22,625 nt of DNA from an uncultured Lentisphaeria bacterium (GTDB taxonomy: Bacteria > Verrucomicrobiota > Lentisphaeria > Oligosphaerales > Oligosphaeraceae), in assembly GCA_934661755.1 (NCBI GenBank), contig CAKUJM010000044.1:1-22625 (forward strand). The letters run 5' to 3'. Below, piece by piece: positions 6,498 to 14,478 of this stretch (position 1 is the first letter of the stretch; every line of letters begins with the position of its first letter). The notes beneath the pieces are model-generated. The model had not been told where the DNA came from and made no database searches. It saw only the letters and a program-made list of their open reading frames with translations. Made by a program: the position numbers and the translations under genes.

Positions 6498-9167
6498 CTA
6501 TTTGAAGGAGTCGATCTGGCCGCGGATCCGCGCGAGCTTCTCTTCGGTCTCGGCGCGCTTCTGACGCTCGGCCTCCACCACCGCCGCGGGTGCATGCTCC
6601 ACGAAGCTGGCATTGGAGAGCTTCCGGTCGATGACCGCGATGTACTTGACCGCCTCGTCCTCCTGCTTGCGCAGCCGCGCGACCTCGGCGGCTACGTCAA
6701 TGATCCTGGCCAGCGGGACGAAGACGTTGCCGAGGGAGGAGACCGCCACGCCGCAGGGGCCTTCAGGACGGTCGCCGAAGGTGACGGCACCGGCGTTGAG
6801 CAGCGCCTTGAAGGATGCCTCGTCGCGCTCCAGGAAGGCCTGCGCGGAGCTGTCGGCGGGGGTGACCACCACGTCGAGGGCGCGGCTGGGGGCGATCTGG
6901 TAGTTGGCGCGCAGATTGCGCACCGCGCGGATCAGCTCGAACTTGGCGGCATCCAGCTTTTCGGTCTCGTCATCCGCGCCGAGCTGCCGCATCCGCGCGG
7001 CGGGGATCCGGGCGGGCCAGTCGGCGACCATGATCGAGTCCTCCTCGCCGCAGAAGCCCATCTGGTGGAAGAGCTCGTCGGTGATGAAGGGCATGAAGGG
7101 ATGGAGGAGCTTGAGGAAGGTCCCCAGGCAGTAGTCGAAGACCTGCAGGGTCGGGCTGCTTTCGCCGGACGGCGCGTTGAGCGCCGGCTTGGCGGACTCC
7201 AGATACCATGCGCAGAACTCGTTCCAGACAAATTCATAGAGCGATTTCACCGCGTCGTTGAAGTTGAACTGCTCCAGGTCGGAGGTGACGGTGCCGACGA
7301 TCTTGTTGAGGCGCGAGAGAATCCACTGGTCGTCCGGACGCAGGTCGGCGGCCTCCAGGCTGCTGATGTCGCTCCAATTGCGGTCCGAGACGCCGTGCTG
7401 CAGCCGGAAGCGCACCACATTCCACAGCTTGTTGGCGAAATTGCGGCCGGTCTCGCATTTTTCATTGGCGAACTTGATGTCCTGCCCGATGGGCGCCAGG
7501 TAGATGATGGTGAAGCGCAATGCGTCGGCGCCGTAGGTGTTGACCACGTCGATCGGGTCCGGGGAGTTGTTGAGGCTCTTGGACATCTTGCGGCCCTGGG
7601 CGTCGCGGATGATCGAGGTGAAGTAGACGCTGCGGAAGGGGATCTTGCCGGTGAAATGCAATCCCGCCATGATCATCCGGGCGACCCAGAAGAAGATGAT
7701 GTCCGGACCGGTCACCAGGGTGTCGGTCGGATAGAAGTACTCCAGCTCCGGGGTCTGCCTGGGCCAGTCGAAGACCGAGAATGGCCACAGCCAGGAGCTG
7801 AACCAGGTGTCCAGGACGTCCTCCTCCTGGTGGAAGGCGGTGCCGCCGCACTCGCATTGCCGGGGCGCCTCGTGGCCGACATGGACCTTGCCGCATTTGT
7901 CGCAGTAGTATGCGGGAATGCGATGGCCCCACCACAGCTGGCGGGAAATGCACCAGTCCTTGATGTTCTCCATCCAGTGCAGGTAGGTCTTGACCCAGCG
8001 CTCCGGATAGAATCTGATCTGTCCGGAGGTGACCGCCTCGATGGCCGGGCGCGCCAGATCCTCCATTTTCACAAACCACTGGTCGGAAAGCCGCGGCTCG
8101 ACCGGCACGCCGCCGCGCTCGGAATAGCCGACCTGGTGGGTGTAGTCCTCAATTTTCTCCAGCAGCCCCAGCTCGGTGATCTTCTCCACCACCAGCTTGC
8201 GTGCGACGCTGCGGTCAAGGCCGTCGAACTCCTTGCCCGCCAGCGCATTCATGGTGCCGTCGTCATTCATGATGTTCGGCATGGCCAGGCCATGGCGGCG
8301 GCCGACCTCGTAGTCGTTGGGGTCGTGAGCGGGGGTGATCTTCACCGCGCCGGTGCCGAAGCCCATCTCGACATAGTCGTCGGCGATCAGCGGGATTTCA
8401 CGGCCGGTGAGCGGCAGCTTGAGCATCTTGCCGATCTTGCCGGCATAGCGTTCGTCCCTGGGATTGACCGCGACCGCGGTGTCGCCCATGAGGGTCTCCG
8501 GACGGGTGGTGGCGATGGTGACATGGCCGCTGCCGTCGGCAAAGGGATAGTTGAAATACCACAGGTGGCCGCGCTCCTCGCGGTAGATGACCTCCTCGTC
8601 CGAAAGCGCGGTGCGGGACTTCGGGCACCAGTTGATGATGCGGTGCCCGCGGTAGATCAGCCCCTCGTTGTAGAGCCGGATGAAGACCTCCTGGACCGCC
8701 TTGGAAAGGCCGTCGTCGAAGGTGAAGCGCTCCCGCGGCCAGTCGCAGGCGGTGCCGATGGTGCGCAACTGCCTGATGATCTTCCCGCCGTATTTTTCCT
8801 TCCAGGCCCAGACCTCCTCCAGGAACTTCTCACGCCCGAGATCGTAGCGGGTGAGATTGCGCTCCTTCTTGAGCATCGCCTCGACCTTGGCCTGGGTGGC
8901 GATGCCGGCGTGGTCCATGCCCGGGACCCAGCAGGTCTGGCGTCCGCGCATCTTCTCGAAGCGGATCAGGATGTCCTGGAGCGTGTTGTTCAGGATGTGG
9001 CCGAGGGTGAGCATGCCGGTCACATTCGGCGGCGGGATGACGATGGTGTACGGAACCCTGGTGCTGTCGACCTTGCCGTTGAAGTATCCGCGTTCCTCCC
9101 ACTTCTTATACCATTTGGCCTCGACTTCCGAGGGCGCGTATGCCTTGGACAATGTTTCTTCGCTCAT
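6498..9167 (-). CDS. valS: Valine-tRNA ligase
   Basis: This 889-residue class I synthetase charges tRNA-Val with valine in the cytoplasm. It shows PPPNVTGMLTLGHILNN (HIGH motif near residues 56-59), the KMSKS loop (GRKMSKSLNN, residues 527-531), a tryptophan-rich WCISRQLWWGHRIPAYYC strand, and a zinc-knuckle-like CxxC...CxC in the connective domain. The long charged C-terminal coiled coil (ARLRKQEDEAVKYIAVIDRK onwards) is characteristic of ValRS and not of IleRS or LeuRS. Length matches the usual 870-950 residues. I chose the ATG at 9167 (MSEETLSKAYAPSEVEAKWY), which fits the family N-terminus; the frame is open further upstream to an in-frame start at 9266, but those residues look unrelated to the family. 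No clear Shine-Dalgarno site is present. It is the first gene of a minus-strand operon and diverges from the NifU-like gene. Confidence 0.97.
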   Translation of the reverse strand: MSEETLSKAYAPSEVEAKWYKKWEERGYFNGKVDSTRVPYTIVIPPPNVTGMLTLGHILNNTLQDILIRFEKMRGRQTCWVPGMDHAGIATQAKVEAMLKKERNLTRYDLGREKFLEEVWAWKEKYGGKIIRQLRTIGTACDWPRERFTFDDGLSKAVQEVFIRLYNEGLIYRGHRIINWCPKSRTALSDEEVIYREERGHLWYFNYPFADGSGHVTIATTRPETLMGDTAVAVNPRDERYAGKIGKMLKLPLTGREIPLIADDYVEMGFGTGAVKITPAHDPNDYEVGRRHGLAMPNIMNDDGTMNALAGKEFDGLDRSVARKLVVEKITELGLLEKIEDYTHQVGYSERGGVPVEPRLSDQWFVKMEDLARPAIEAVTSGQIRFYPERWVKTYLHWMENIKDWCISRQLWWGHRIPAYYCDKCGKVHVGHEAPRQCECGGTAFHQEEDVLDTWFSSWLWPFSVFDWPRQTPELEYFYPTDTLVTGPDIIFFWVARMIMAGLHFTGKIPFRSVYFTSIIRDAQGRKMSKSLNNSPDPIDVVNTYGADALRFTIIYLAPIGQDIKFANEKCETGRNFANKLWNVVRFRLQHGVSDRNWSDISSLEAADLRPDDQWILSRLNKIVGTVTSDLEQFNFNDAVKSLYEFVWNEFCAWYLESAKPALNAPSGESSPTLQVFDYCLGTFLKLLHPFMPFITDELFHQMGFCGEEDSIMVADWPARIPAARMRQLGADDETEKLDAAKFELIRAVRNLRANYQIAPSRALDVVVTPADSSAQAFLERDEASFKALLNAGAVTFGDRPEGPCGVAVSSLGNVFVPLARIIDVAAEVARLRKQEDEAVKYIAVIDRKLSNASFVEHAPAAVVEAERQKRAETEEKLARIRGQIDSFK

Positions 9168-9456
9168 GGATGGACTGTATCTGGATGTGACCGGAGTCTC
9201 CCGGTGGTTGAAATCGCCGCTGAAATGACATGCCGACGCGTACAGCCGCACAATGTAATGCCTCAATGGCGCGCCGTACGGCGGGGGATTTTTTTACACG
9301 GTGAAATGCCGTCCGTCGGCAGGGCATTATATTCTGTCCGTTTTCCGGCTTCCATGGCGGCGGGCACTGTCGCCGGGGAGGCCGGCGGGCCTCCTGAGCG
9401 GGATGCCTTGCACCGGCATTCCAGAATGTTGAAATTCCCAAGGAAGACAATTTAGC
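9168..9456. other. Divergent intergenic region with a 12-bp palindrome and T-run
   Basis: This 289-bp spacer separates valS (leftward) from the NifU-like gene (rightward). It holds the perfect palindrome CGCCGTACGGCG at 9272-9283, followed on the plus strand by GGGGA and seven Ts (9289-9295). The intervening bases make it a poor terminator; it could be a small hairpin in the valS leader or an operator. I found no convincing plus-strand promoter for the NifU-like gene and no recognisable T-box elements for valS. Confidence 0.4.
9326..9354 (-). promoter_or_regulatory. Possible sigma-70 promoter facing valS
   Basis: On the minus strand a perfect TATAAT lies at 9331-9326. A weak -35 (TGGAAG, 9354-9349, three of six matches) sits 17 bp upstream. 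If used, the transcript would start near 9319 and give valS a leader of roughly 150 nt. The -35 is poor, so confidence is limited. Confidence 0.35.
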
Positions 9457-10146
9457 ATGAACACCAAAGAAGTCGACAACATGTGCTGTGTGGCCAAGGG
9501 CTGCAACCATGGTCCCGCACCGATTCCCGAGGAGGGAAAGTGGGTCCAGGCGAAGGAAATCGGGGACATCTCCGGATTGACGCACGGCGTGGGCTGGTGT
9601 GCGCCGCAGCAGGGCGCCTGCAAGCTGACCCTGAATGTCAAGGGCGGCATCATCCAGGAGGCGCTGATCGAGACGATCGGCTGCTCCGGCATGACCCACT
9701 CCGCGGCGATGGCCTCGGAGATCCTGATCGGCAAGACGATTCTGGAGGCGCTCAACACCGACTTGGTCTGCGATGCCATCAACACCGCGATGCGCGAGCT
9801 CTTCCTGCAGATCGTCTATGGCCGCAGCCAGAGCGCCTTCAGCGAGGGCGGCCTGGTGATTGGCGCCGGGCTGGAGGACCTGGGCAAGGGCCTGCGGTCG
9901 CAGGTCGGCACCATGTACGCGACTTTGGAGAAAGGCCCCCGCTATCTGGAGATGGCCGAGGGATACTGCACCCGGATGGCGCTGGATGAGAACAGCGAAG
10001 TCATCGGATACGAGTTCGTCTCGCTGGGCAAGATGACCGATTTCATCAAGAAGGGCGATGATCCGAACACCGCATACGAGAAGGCCAAGGGCCACTACGG
10101 GCGTTTCGAGGGTGCCGCCAAGTACATTGATCCCCGCAAGGAATAG
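9457..10146 (+). CDS. NifU-like iron-sulfur scaffold protein paired with GGGtGRT
   Basis: A 229-residue soluble protein of the NifU/IscU N-terminal type, a scaffold on which Fe-S clusters are built and passed on. Cysteines at 48 (GWCAPQQGAC), 55 and 76 (ETIGCSGMTHSAAMASEIL) are the likely ligands. GCSGMTHSAAMASEILIGKTILEAL resembles the conserved IscU segment around its second cysteine. An N-terminal extension has a further Cys-rich patch (CC at 10-11, C16). There is no C-terminal Nfu domain as in full NifU. The start is well supported, with AAGGAAG about ten bases upstream. Thirteen bases separate its stop from the ATG of the GGGtGRT gene, and this pairing is, to my knowledge, typical of this subfamily. 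No cysteine desulfurase or SUF gene is nearby. The scaffold call is good; the specific client is unknown. Confidence 0.85.
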   Translation: MNTKEVDNMCCVAKGCNHGPAPIPEEGKWVQAKEIGDISGLTHGVGWCAPQQGACKLTLNVKGGIIQEALIETIGCSGMTHSAAMASEILIGKTILEALNTDLVCDAINTAMRELFLQIVYGRSQSAFSEGGLVIGAGLEDLGKGLRSQVGTMYATLEKGPRYLEMAEGYCTRMALDENSEVIGYEFVSLGKMTDFIKKGDDPNTAYEKAKGHYGRFEGAAKYIDPRKE

Positions 10147-10150
10147 GAGG
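10145..10150 (+). promoter_or_regulatory. Strong Shine-Dalgarno site of the GGGtGRT gene
   Basis: AGGAGG lies 9 nt before the ATG at 10160 and overlaps the stop codon of the NifU-like gene. It is the most perfect ribosome-binding site seen in the window. It fixes the start and suggests high, coupled expression. Confidence 0.85.
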
Positions 10151-10159
10151 TATCTACAG

Positions 10160-11161
10160 ATGGCTCAATTTGAAGGTTACGAGCGCCGCGAGGCCAAGAT
10201 TCTCGCCGCATTGAAGGAATACGGCATTGGCTCCATCGACGAGTGCAAGGCGATCTGCGCCGCCAAGGGCATCGACCCGTACAAGATCGTCGAGGAGACC
10301 CAGCCGATCTGCTTCGAGAACGCGAAGTGGGCGTACACGGTTGGCGCCGCCATCGCGATCAAGAAGGGCGATGTGAAGGCCGCCGACGCGGCCGCCGACA
10401 TCGGCATCGGGCTGCAGTCTTTCTGCATTCCGGGATCGGTGGCCGAGAACCGCAAGGTCGGCCTTGGCCACGGCAATCTGGGCGCGATGCTGCTCTCCGA
10501 CTCCACCGAGTGCTTCTGCTTCCTGGCCGGGCACGAGTCCTTCGCCGCGGCCGAAGGCGCGATCAAGATCGCGCTCAATGCCAACAAGGTCCGCAGCAAG
10601 CCGCTGCGGGTCATCCTCAACGGCCTGGGCAAGGACGCCGCGTACATCATCAGCCGGATCAATGGCTTCACCTACGTCAAGACCCAGTTCGATCCGCTCA
10701 CCGAGGAGGTCCGGGTGGTCGAGGAGAAGCCCTTCTCGACCGGCGCCCGCGCGGCGGTCAAATGCTATGGCGCGGACAATGTCCCGGAGGGCGTGGCGAT
10801 CATGCGGCTGGAGAATGTCGGGGTGTCCATCACCGGCAATTCCACCAACCCGACCCGCTTCCAGCATCCGGTGGCCGGGACCTACAAGAAGTGGTGCGTC
10901 GAAAACGGCCGCAAGTACTTCTCGGTGGCCTCCGGTGGCGGCACCGGGCGCACCTTGCATCCGGACAACATGGCGGCGGGCCCGTCCTCGTATGGCATGA
11001 CCGACACCATGGGACGCATGCACTCCGACGCCCAGTTCGCCGGATCATCGTCGGTCCCGGCGCACGTCGAGATGATGGGGCTCATCGGCATGGGCAACAA
11101 CCCGATGGTCGGCGCCACTGTCGCCGTCGCCGTCGCGGTTGAGGAATGCATGAAGAAGTAG
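10160..11161 (+). CDS. GGGtGRT family protein, function unknown
   Basis: This 333-residue protein carries the family's defining glycine-rich motif GGGTGRT at residues 259-265 (in SVASGGGTGRTLHPDN). It also has a Gly/Met-rich C-terminus (MMGLIGMGNNPMVGATVAVAVAVEE in two parts) and several conserved-looking cysteines (ECKAIC near 29-33, PICFENAKW, SFCIPGS, ECFCF near 117-121). The family is named for this motif; its function is not established as far as I know. It is usually found beside the NifU-like protein, as here, which suggests a role in Fe-S handling. The hydrophobic C-terminal stretch is Gly/Ala/Val-rich and need not be a membrane segment. The consistently optimal Shine-Dalgarno site and heavy use of C/G-ending codons (AAG, GAG, ATC) suggest high expression. 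Followed by a strong stem-loop. The family call is firm; any biochemical function would be a guess. Confidence 0.9.
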   Translation: MAQFEGYERREAKILAALKEYGIGSIDECKAICAAKGIDPYKIVEETQPICFENAKWAYTVGAAIAIKKGDVKAADAAADIGIGLQSFCIPGSVAENRKVGLGHGNLGAMLLSDSTECFCFLAGHESFAAAEGAIKIALNANKVRSKPLRVILNGLGKDAAYIISRINGFTYVKTQFDPLTEEVRVVEEKPFSTGARAAVKCYGADNVPEGVAIMRLENVGVSITGNSTNPTRFQHPVAGTYKKWCVENGRKYFSVASGGGTGRTLHPDNMAAGPSSYGMTDTMGRMHSDAQFAGSSSVPAHVEMMGLIGMGNNPMVGATVAVAVAVEECMKK

Positions 11162-11169
11162 CCCGGGAA

Positions 11170-11201
11170 CGCGAGGCGCGGCGCAGGCGTGGCGCCTCGT
11201 G
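11170..11201 (+). terminator. Stem-loop after the NifU-like/GGGtGRT operon
   Basis: CGAGGCGC (11172-11179) pairs perfectly with GCGCCTCG (11192-11199) across a 12-nt loop. A G-U and a C-G pair extend it to ten pairs. It begins 9 nt after the stop of the GGGtGRT gene. No T-tract follows, so it may be a 3'-end stabilising or attenuating structure rather than a classical intrinsic terminator. The remaining sequence to the ThiI start (11202-11381) shows nothing I can name. Confidence 0.5.
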
Positions 11202-11381
11202 GATCCATGGCCCGCACCTGCGCCGGCATCCTCTTGAAGCCGGCTTGGCGAAAAGGCCATGGATTCCCCCGACTCCCCGCGGATCTTCCGTGCAGTGGCG
11301 TGATTGCATTCGCGGCCTTGCCAGGGCTGCGGGCAGTCACGCCGCCGCGTATTCCAGGCTTTCACCAGTATCGCTGACGCC

Positions 11382-12677
11382 GTGTCGTATTGGCAGCCAT
11401 ATCTACCCTATAACGCGCTGGCGTGCCGCTATTGCGAAATCGGCACCAAGGGGCGCAACCGCACGACCTTCGAACGCCATTTGCGCGAGTCGCTGGAGCG
11501 GCTGCTGTCGCCGGTCTTCCCCCAGCTGAAATTTCTCTACGACCACGGCCGGATATTCATCACCTTTGGCGCCGGCGCCACCTTGAGCCGTGAACAGCAC
11601 GACTTCCTGCGGCGGCAGATACCGTCGCTTCCCGGAGTGGCGTCGCTGTCGCCGGGATTCCTGGTCGAGACCACTCCGGAGGCGCTGCACGAAGTCCTGT
11701 CGTCGTCGTTTCCGGCGGTGCTGCCGGCGTTTTTGGCGGCGTTTCCGGAGGAGCGCGACCGCACCTACACCATGCGGGTCAATCGCGCCAACAAGCGCTT
11801 CCCGGTGCGCTCGGCGGATCTGGAGCGGGACTACGCCCGGGAGCTGCTTCCCGGAAGCGGCCTGAAAATCGACCTCAACCACGGGAAGCTGCGCATCGAC
11901 GTGGACATCCGCTACGAACACGTCTTTGTCGACTACGAGCGCATTGAGGGGCCAGGCGGGCTGCCGGTGGGCAGCGGCGGCGGCGTGCTGGCGCTGCTTT
12001 CCGGGGGATTTGACTCGCCGGTGGCCTGCTACGAGATGATGCGGCGCGGCTGCCATGTGGACTTCGTCACCTTCCACAGCTCGCCATACACTCCGCCGGC
12101 CACCCTCACCAAGGTTTGCGGGCTGGTCCGGCAGCTCAACGCCTTCCAGAAGCGCGGACGGCTGGTGGCGGTCAATCTGCTGCCGGTGCAGAAGGCGATC
12201 CGCGACAACTGCACCGAGAAGAACCGCACCGTCCTCTATCGGCGGAGCATGATGCGCCTGGCCGCGCATGTCGCGCGCCATTTCGGCGACGAGGCGCTGG
12301 TGACCGGCGACAACCTGGGGCAGGTCGCCAGCCAGACCCTGCGCAATCTGGACATCATCGGGCGCGCCACCAGGATGCTGATCCTGCGGCCGCTGCTCAC
12401 CTTTGACAAACTGGAGATCATCGCCAGGGCGGACCGGATTGGCACCCGTGCCCTTTCGGCGGAGCAGGTCCCGGATTCCTGCACGGTCTTCGCGCCTTCC
12501 AACCCCTCCACCAGGGCGCAGCTTTTTGCGGTCGAAGCCGATGAAGCCCGCCTGGACCTGCCGGCGCTGCTGCGGCAGTGCATGGAGGGGACGGTGATGA
12601 TGAATCCGGCCACCTTCGACGAGTACGGCTTTCCCGAGCTGCTGGGCCGGCCGATTGACGATTTGGGGAAGCCGTGA
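11382..12677 (+). CDS. thiI: tRNA 4-thiouridine synthase ThiI-type
   Basis: ThiI activates U8 of tRNA with ATP and inserts sulfur to give s4U, and in some bacteria also feeds thiazole synthesis. The order NFLD, THUMP, PP-loop ATPase is visible: RYCEIGTKGRNRTTFERHL near residues 16-34 (the usual R-Y-x-E-I-x-x-K-G-x-N), THUMP up to about 170, then the PP-loop SGGFDS at 207-212 and GDNLGQVASQTLRNL. PDSCTVFAPSNP near 368-379 supplies the cysteine expected in the family. No rhodanese domain follows, as in the shorter form, so sulfur must come from a separate carrier. I chose GTG at 11382, giving 431 residues; an in-frame TTG at 11304 would add 26 residues with no family support. Neither start has a clear Shine-Dalgarno site. 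Its stop overlaps the rlmN start by one base (TGATG). Confidence 0.9.
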   Translation: MSYWQPYLPYNALACRYCEIGTKGRNRTTFERHLRESLERLLSPVFPQLKFLYDHGRIFITFGAGATLSREQHDFLRRQIPSLPGVASLSPGFLVETTPEALHEVLSSSFPAVLPAFLAAFPEERDRTYTMRVNRANKRFPVRSADLERDYARELLPGSGLKIDLNHGKLRIDVDIRYEHVFVDYERIEGPGGLPVGSGGGVLALLSGGFDSPVACYEMMRRGCHVDFVTFHSSPYTPPATLTKVCGLVRQLNAFQKRGRLVAVNLLPVQKAIRDNCTEKNRTVLYRRSMMRLAAHVARHFGDEALVTGDNLGQVASQTLRNLDIIGRATRMLILRPLLTFDKLEIIARADRIGTRALSAEQVPDSCTVFAPSNPSTRAQLFAVEADEARLDLPALLRQCMEGTVMMNPATFDEYGFPELLGRPIDDLGKP

Positions 12678-13723
12678 TGCCGCCGCGCCGGTGCATAAAG
12701 GACCTCGATGACGGGGAATTGCGGCAGTGGCTTGCGGCGCATTCACAGCCGGCCTTCCGTGCCCGGCAAATTTGCGGCTGGCTCTATGGCGGGGGCTTCG
12801 CGGCGGATTTTGCGGCCATGGACAACCTGCCCAGGGCATTGCGCGATGAACTCGACGCGCACTTCACCGCCTGCGCGGTGACTGCGCGCGAACGGCTGGT
12901 GGACCAGGAGGACGGCACGATCAAATGGCTCTGCGAGCTGGCCGACGGCAATGCCGTCGAGACTGTCCTGATCCGGGTTCCCGGACGCAGCACCGTCTGC
13001 ATTTCCACCCAGGTGGGCTGTCCGGTGCGCTGCGTCTTCTGCGCCAGCGGCCGCGGCGGGCTGGTGCGCAACCTGACAGCATCCGAAATCATCGACCAGG
13101 TGCTGCTGGCGTGCCGCGAGCTGGGATCGCGGGTGGACAACATCGTGGTCATGGGCATGGGCGAGCCGCTGCTCAATCTCGGCAACCTGGGCGCGGCGCT
13201 GGATCGGCTTTCCCGCCCGGAGACAATCCGGCTTGGCGATCGCCATGTCACCATCTCCACCAGCGGAATCGTCCCCGGAATCCGCGAGCTGGCGCAAATG
13301 CGGCGCAGCTGGAATCTGGCGCTGTCGCTGCATGCGGTGACCGACGAGGAACGCGCCCGGCTCATCCCCACGGCGCTTCGCTATCCGCTGGAGGAGATCT
13401 TCGCGGCCTGCGAATGCCATCGGCAGCTGACCAACCGGATGCTGACCCTGGAGTACGCGCTGATCGCCGGCCGCAATGACGACGCGGCGCGCATGGACAA
13501 GCTTGCGCAGATCGCGCATCGCCTCCGTGCCAAGGTTAATCTGATCCCCTGCAATCCGGCGGGGGGCGACTGCATGGCGCCGGAGCTGCGGCGATGCCGG
13601 CAATGCGTGGCGGAGCTGTCCGGACGGGGAGTCCAGGCGACGCTGCGCCTGAGCCATGGCCGCAATATCATCGCCGCCTGCGGACAGCTCCGGGAACGGA
13701 GGAAAACGGAGGATAACGCCTAA
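12677..13723 (+). CDS. rlmN: Dual-specificity 23S rRNA/tRNA adenine-C2 methyltransferase RlmN
   Basis: RlmN is a radical SAM enzyme that makes m2A at 23S A2503 and at A37 of some tRNAs. The 348-residue protein has the radical SAM cluster motif CPVRCVFC (C115, C119, C122). C108 in VCISTQVGC corresponds to one of the two catalytic cysteines, and C335 in IIAACGQL to the other, which carries the methyl group. E95 in ETVLI and the GMGEPLLN loop are also present. Length is near the usual 340-390. The ATG at 12677 shares a base with the thiI stop and has GGGGAA at a suitable distance; GTG at 12674 is an alternative. The C-terminal SHGRNI before AACGQL is slightly unusual compared with the common RG-x-DI/EI. 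A Cfr-like A2503 C8 methyltransferase is less likely from the chromosomal context. Confidence 0.94.
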   Translation: MPPRRCIKDLDDGELRQWLAAHSQPAFRARQICGWLYGGGFAADFAAMDNLPRALRDELDAHFTACAVTARERLVDQEDGTIKWLCELADGNAVETVLIRVPGRSTVCISTQVGCPVRCVFCASGRGGLVRNLTASEIIDQVLLACRELGSRVDNIVVMGMGEPLLNLGNLGAALDRLSRPETIRLGDRHVTISTSGIVPGIRELAQMRRSWNLALSLHAVTDEERARLIPTALRYPLEEIFAACECHRQLTNRMLTLEYALIAGRNDDAARMDKLAQIAHRLRAKVNLIPCNPAGGDCMAPELRRCRQCVAELSGRGVQATLRLSHGRNIIAACGQLRERRKTEDNA

Positions 13724-13736
13724 CTGCCAGCCAATT

Positions 13737-14408
13737 ATGAAAAAGATCTCCATCGCATTCTGCATCATCATGGCACTGTTGCCGGCGCTGGCCATTGCCG
13801 GCGGGGATGCAACCAGTCCAACCACCACCAAAAATAGAGGAGCTGCAAACATGGCAGAAATCACCACCGGCAACCCGGTCATCCGGATTGCGACCTCCAA
13901 GGGCGATATGCTCGCGGAGCTGTACGAGGACGAATGCCCGAACACCGTCGCCAACATGATCGCGCTGGCCGAGGACGGATTCTACCGCGGGATGTCCTTC
14001 CATCGCGTCATCAACGGCTTCATGGCCCAGGGCGGTTGCCCGTTCTCCAAGAAGGAGATGGCCAATGCCGGAACCCCCGGCACCGGTGATCCCGGATACC
14101 GCTTCGCCGACGAGTTCAGCAAGAAGCTGCGCCACACCGGCCGCGGCGTGCTGTCGATGGCCAACTCCGGCCCGAACACCAACGGCAGCCAGTTCTTCAT
14201 CACCTTTGTCGACACCCCGTGGCTGGACGACCACCACGCCGTCTTTGGCAAGATCATCGACGGTCTGGATGTCCTGGACAAGATCGAGGCGGTCGGCAGC
14301 CAGTCCGGACGCACTTCCGAACGGGTCACCTTCAATATCGAGGTGGTGTCCAAGCGCGACCACGCATACAACGTCGAGAAACTGCCGCCACGCCGCGCGA
14401 TGTGGTAA
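13737..14408 (+). CDS. Cyclophilin-type peptidyl-prolyl isomerase, possibly with two starts
   Basis: Cyclophilins speed up cis-trans isomerisation of X-Pro bonds. The domain is complete: FHRVINGFMAQGG with the catalytic FHRVI arginine, GVLSMANSGPNTNGSQFFIT, and WLDDHHAVFGKIIDGLDVLDKIE. From the ATG at 13737 the product has 223 residues and begins MKKISIAFCIIMALLPALAIAGG, a good signal peptide with a likely cut after AIA, which would send it across the inner membrane. That ATG has no nearby Shine-Dalgarno site. A second in-frame ATG at 13851 (MAEITTGNPVIRIATSKGD) has an excellent GAGGAG 8 nt upstream and would give a 185-residue cytoplasmic form lacking the signal. Both forms may be made. Spaced 13 bp after rlmN and probably co-transcribed with it. 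The isomerase call is firm; the location is open. Confidence 0.92.
   Translation: MKKISIAFCIIMALLPALAIAGGDATSPTTTKNRGAANMAEITTGNPVIRIATSKGDMLAELYEDECPNTVANMIALAEDGFYRGMSFHRVINGFMAQGGCPFSKKEMANAGTPGTGDPGYRFADEFSKKLRHTGRGVLSMANSGPNTNGSQFFITFVDTPWLDDHHAVFGKIIDGLDVLDKIEAVGSQSGRTSERVTFNIEVVSKRDHAYNVEKLPPRRAMW
13837..13853 (+). promoter_or_regulatory. Internal Shine-Dalgarno and second start in the PPIase gene
   Basis: GAGGAG at about 13837-13842 precedes the in-frame ATG at 13851-13853 by 8 nt. It is much better than anything before the upstream ATG at 13737. It lies just past the predicted signal peptide and so would produce an unexported isomerase. Confidence 0.6.
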
Positions 14409-14478
14409 ATTGCGCGCCCCGCGCCGGAGACTGTCCGCCGCCGGCCCGACCCACCCACTGACAAGCACTTCTATCATA

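Noticed and set aside
9168..9319. T-box riboswitch in the valS leader
   Set aside because: No T-box consensus or specifier hairpin could be found; only a short palindrome and an A/T run are present.
6462..9455. A 997-residue open frame on the plus strand opposite valS
   Set aside because: It lies antisense to a certain valine-tRNA ligase, has a low-complexity His/Gly/Val/Asp-rich composition with no recognisable domain, and is the usual mirror of a GC-rich coding strand.
12677..13723. Cfr-type resistance methyltransferase
   Set aside because: The protein has RlmN landmarks and sits in a chromosomal RNA-modification setting with no mobile element.
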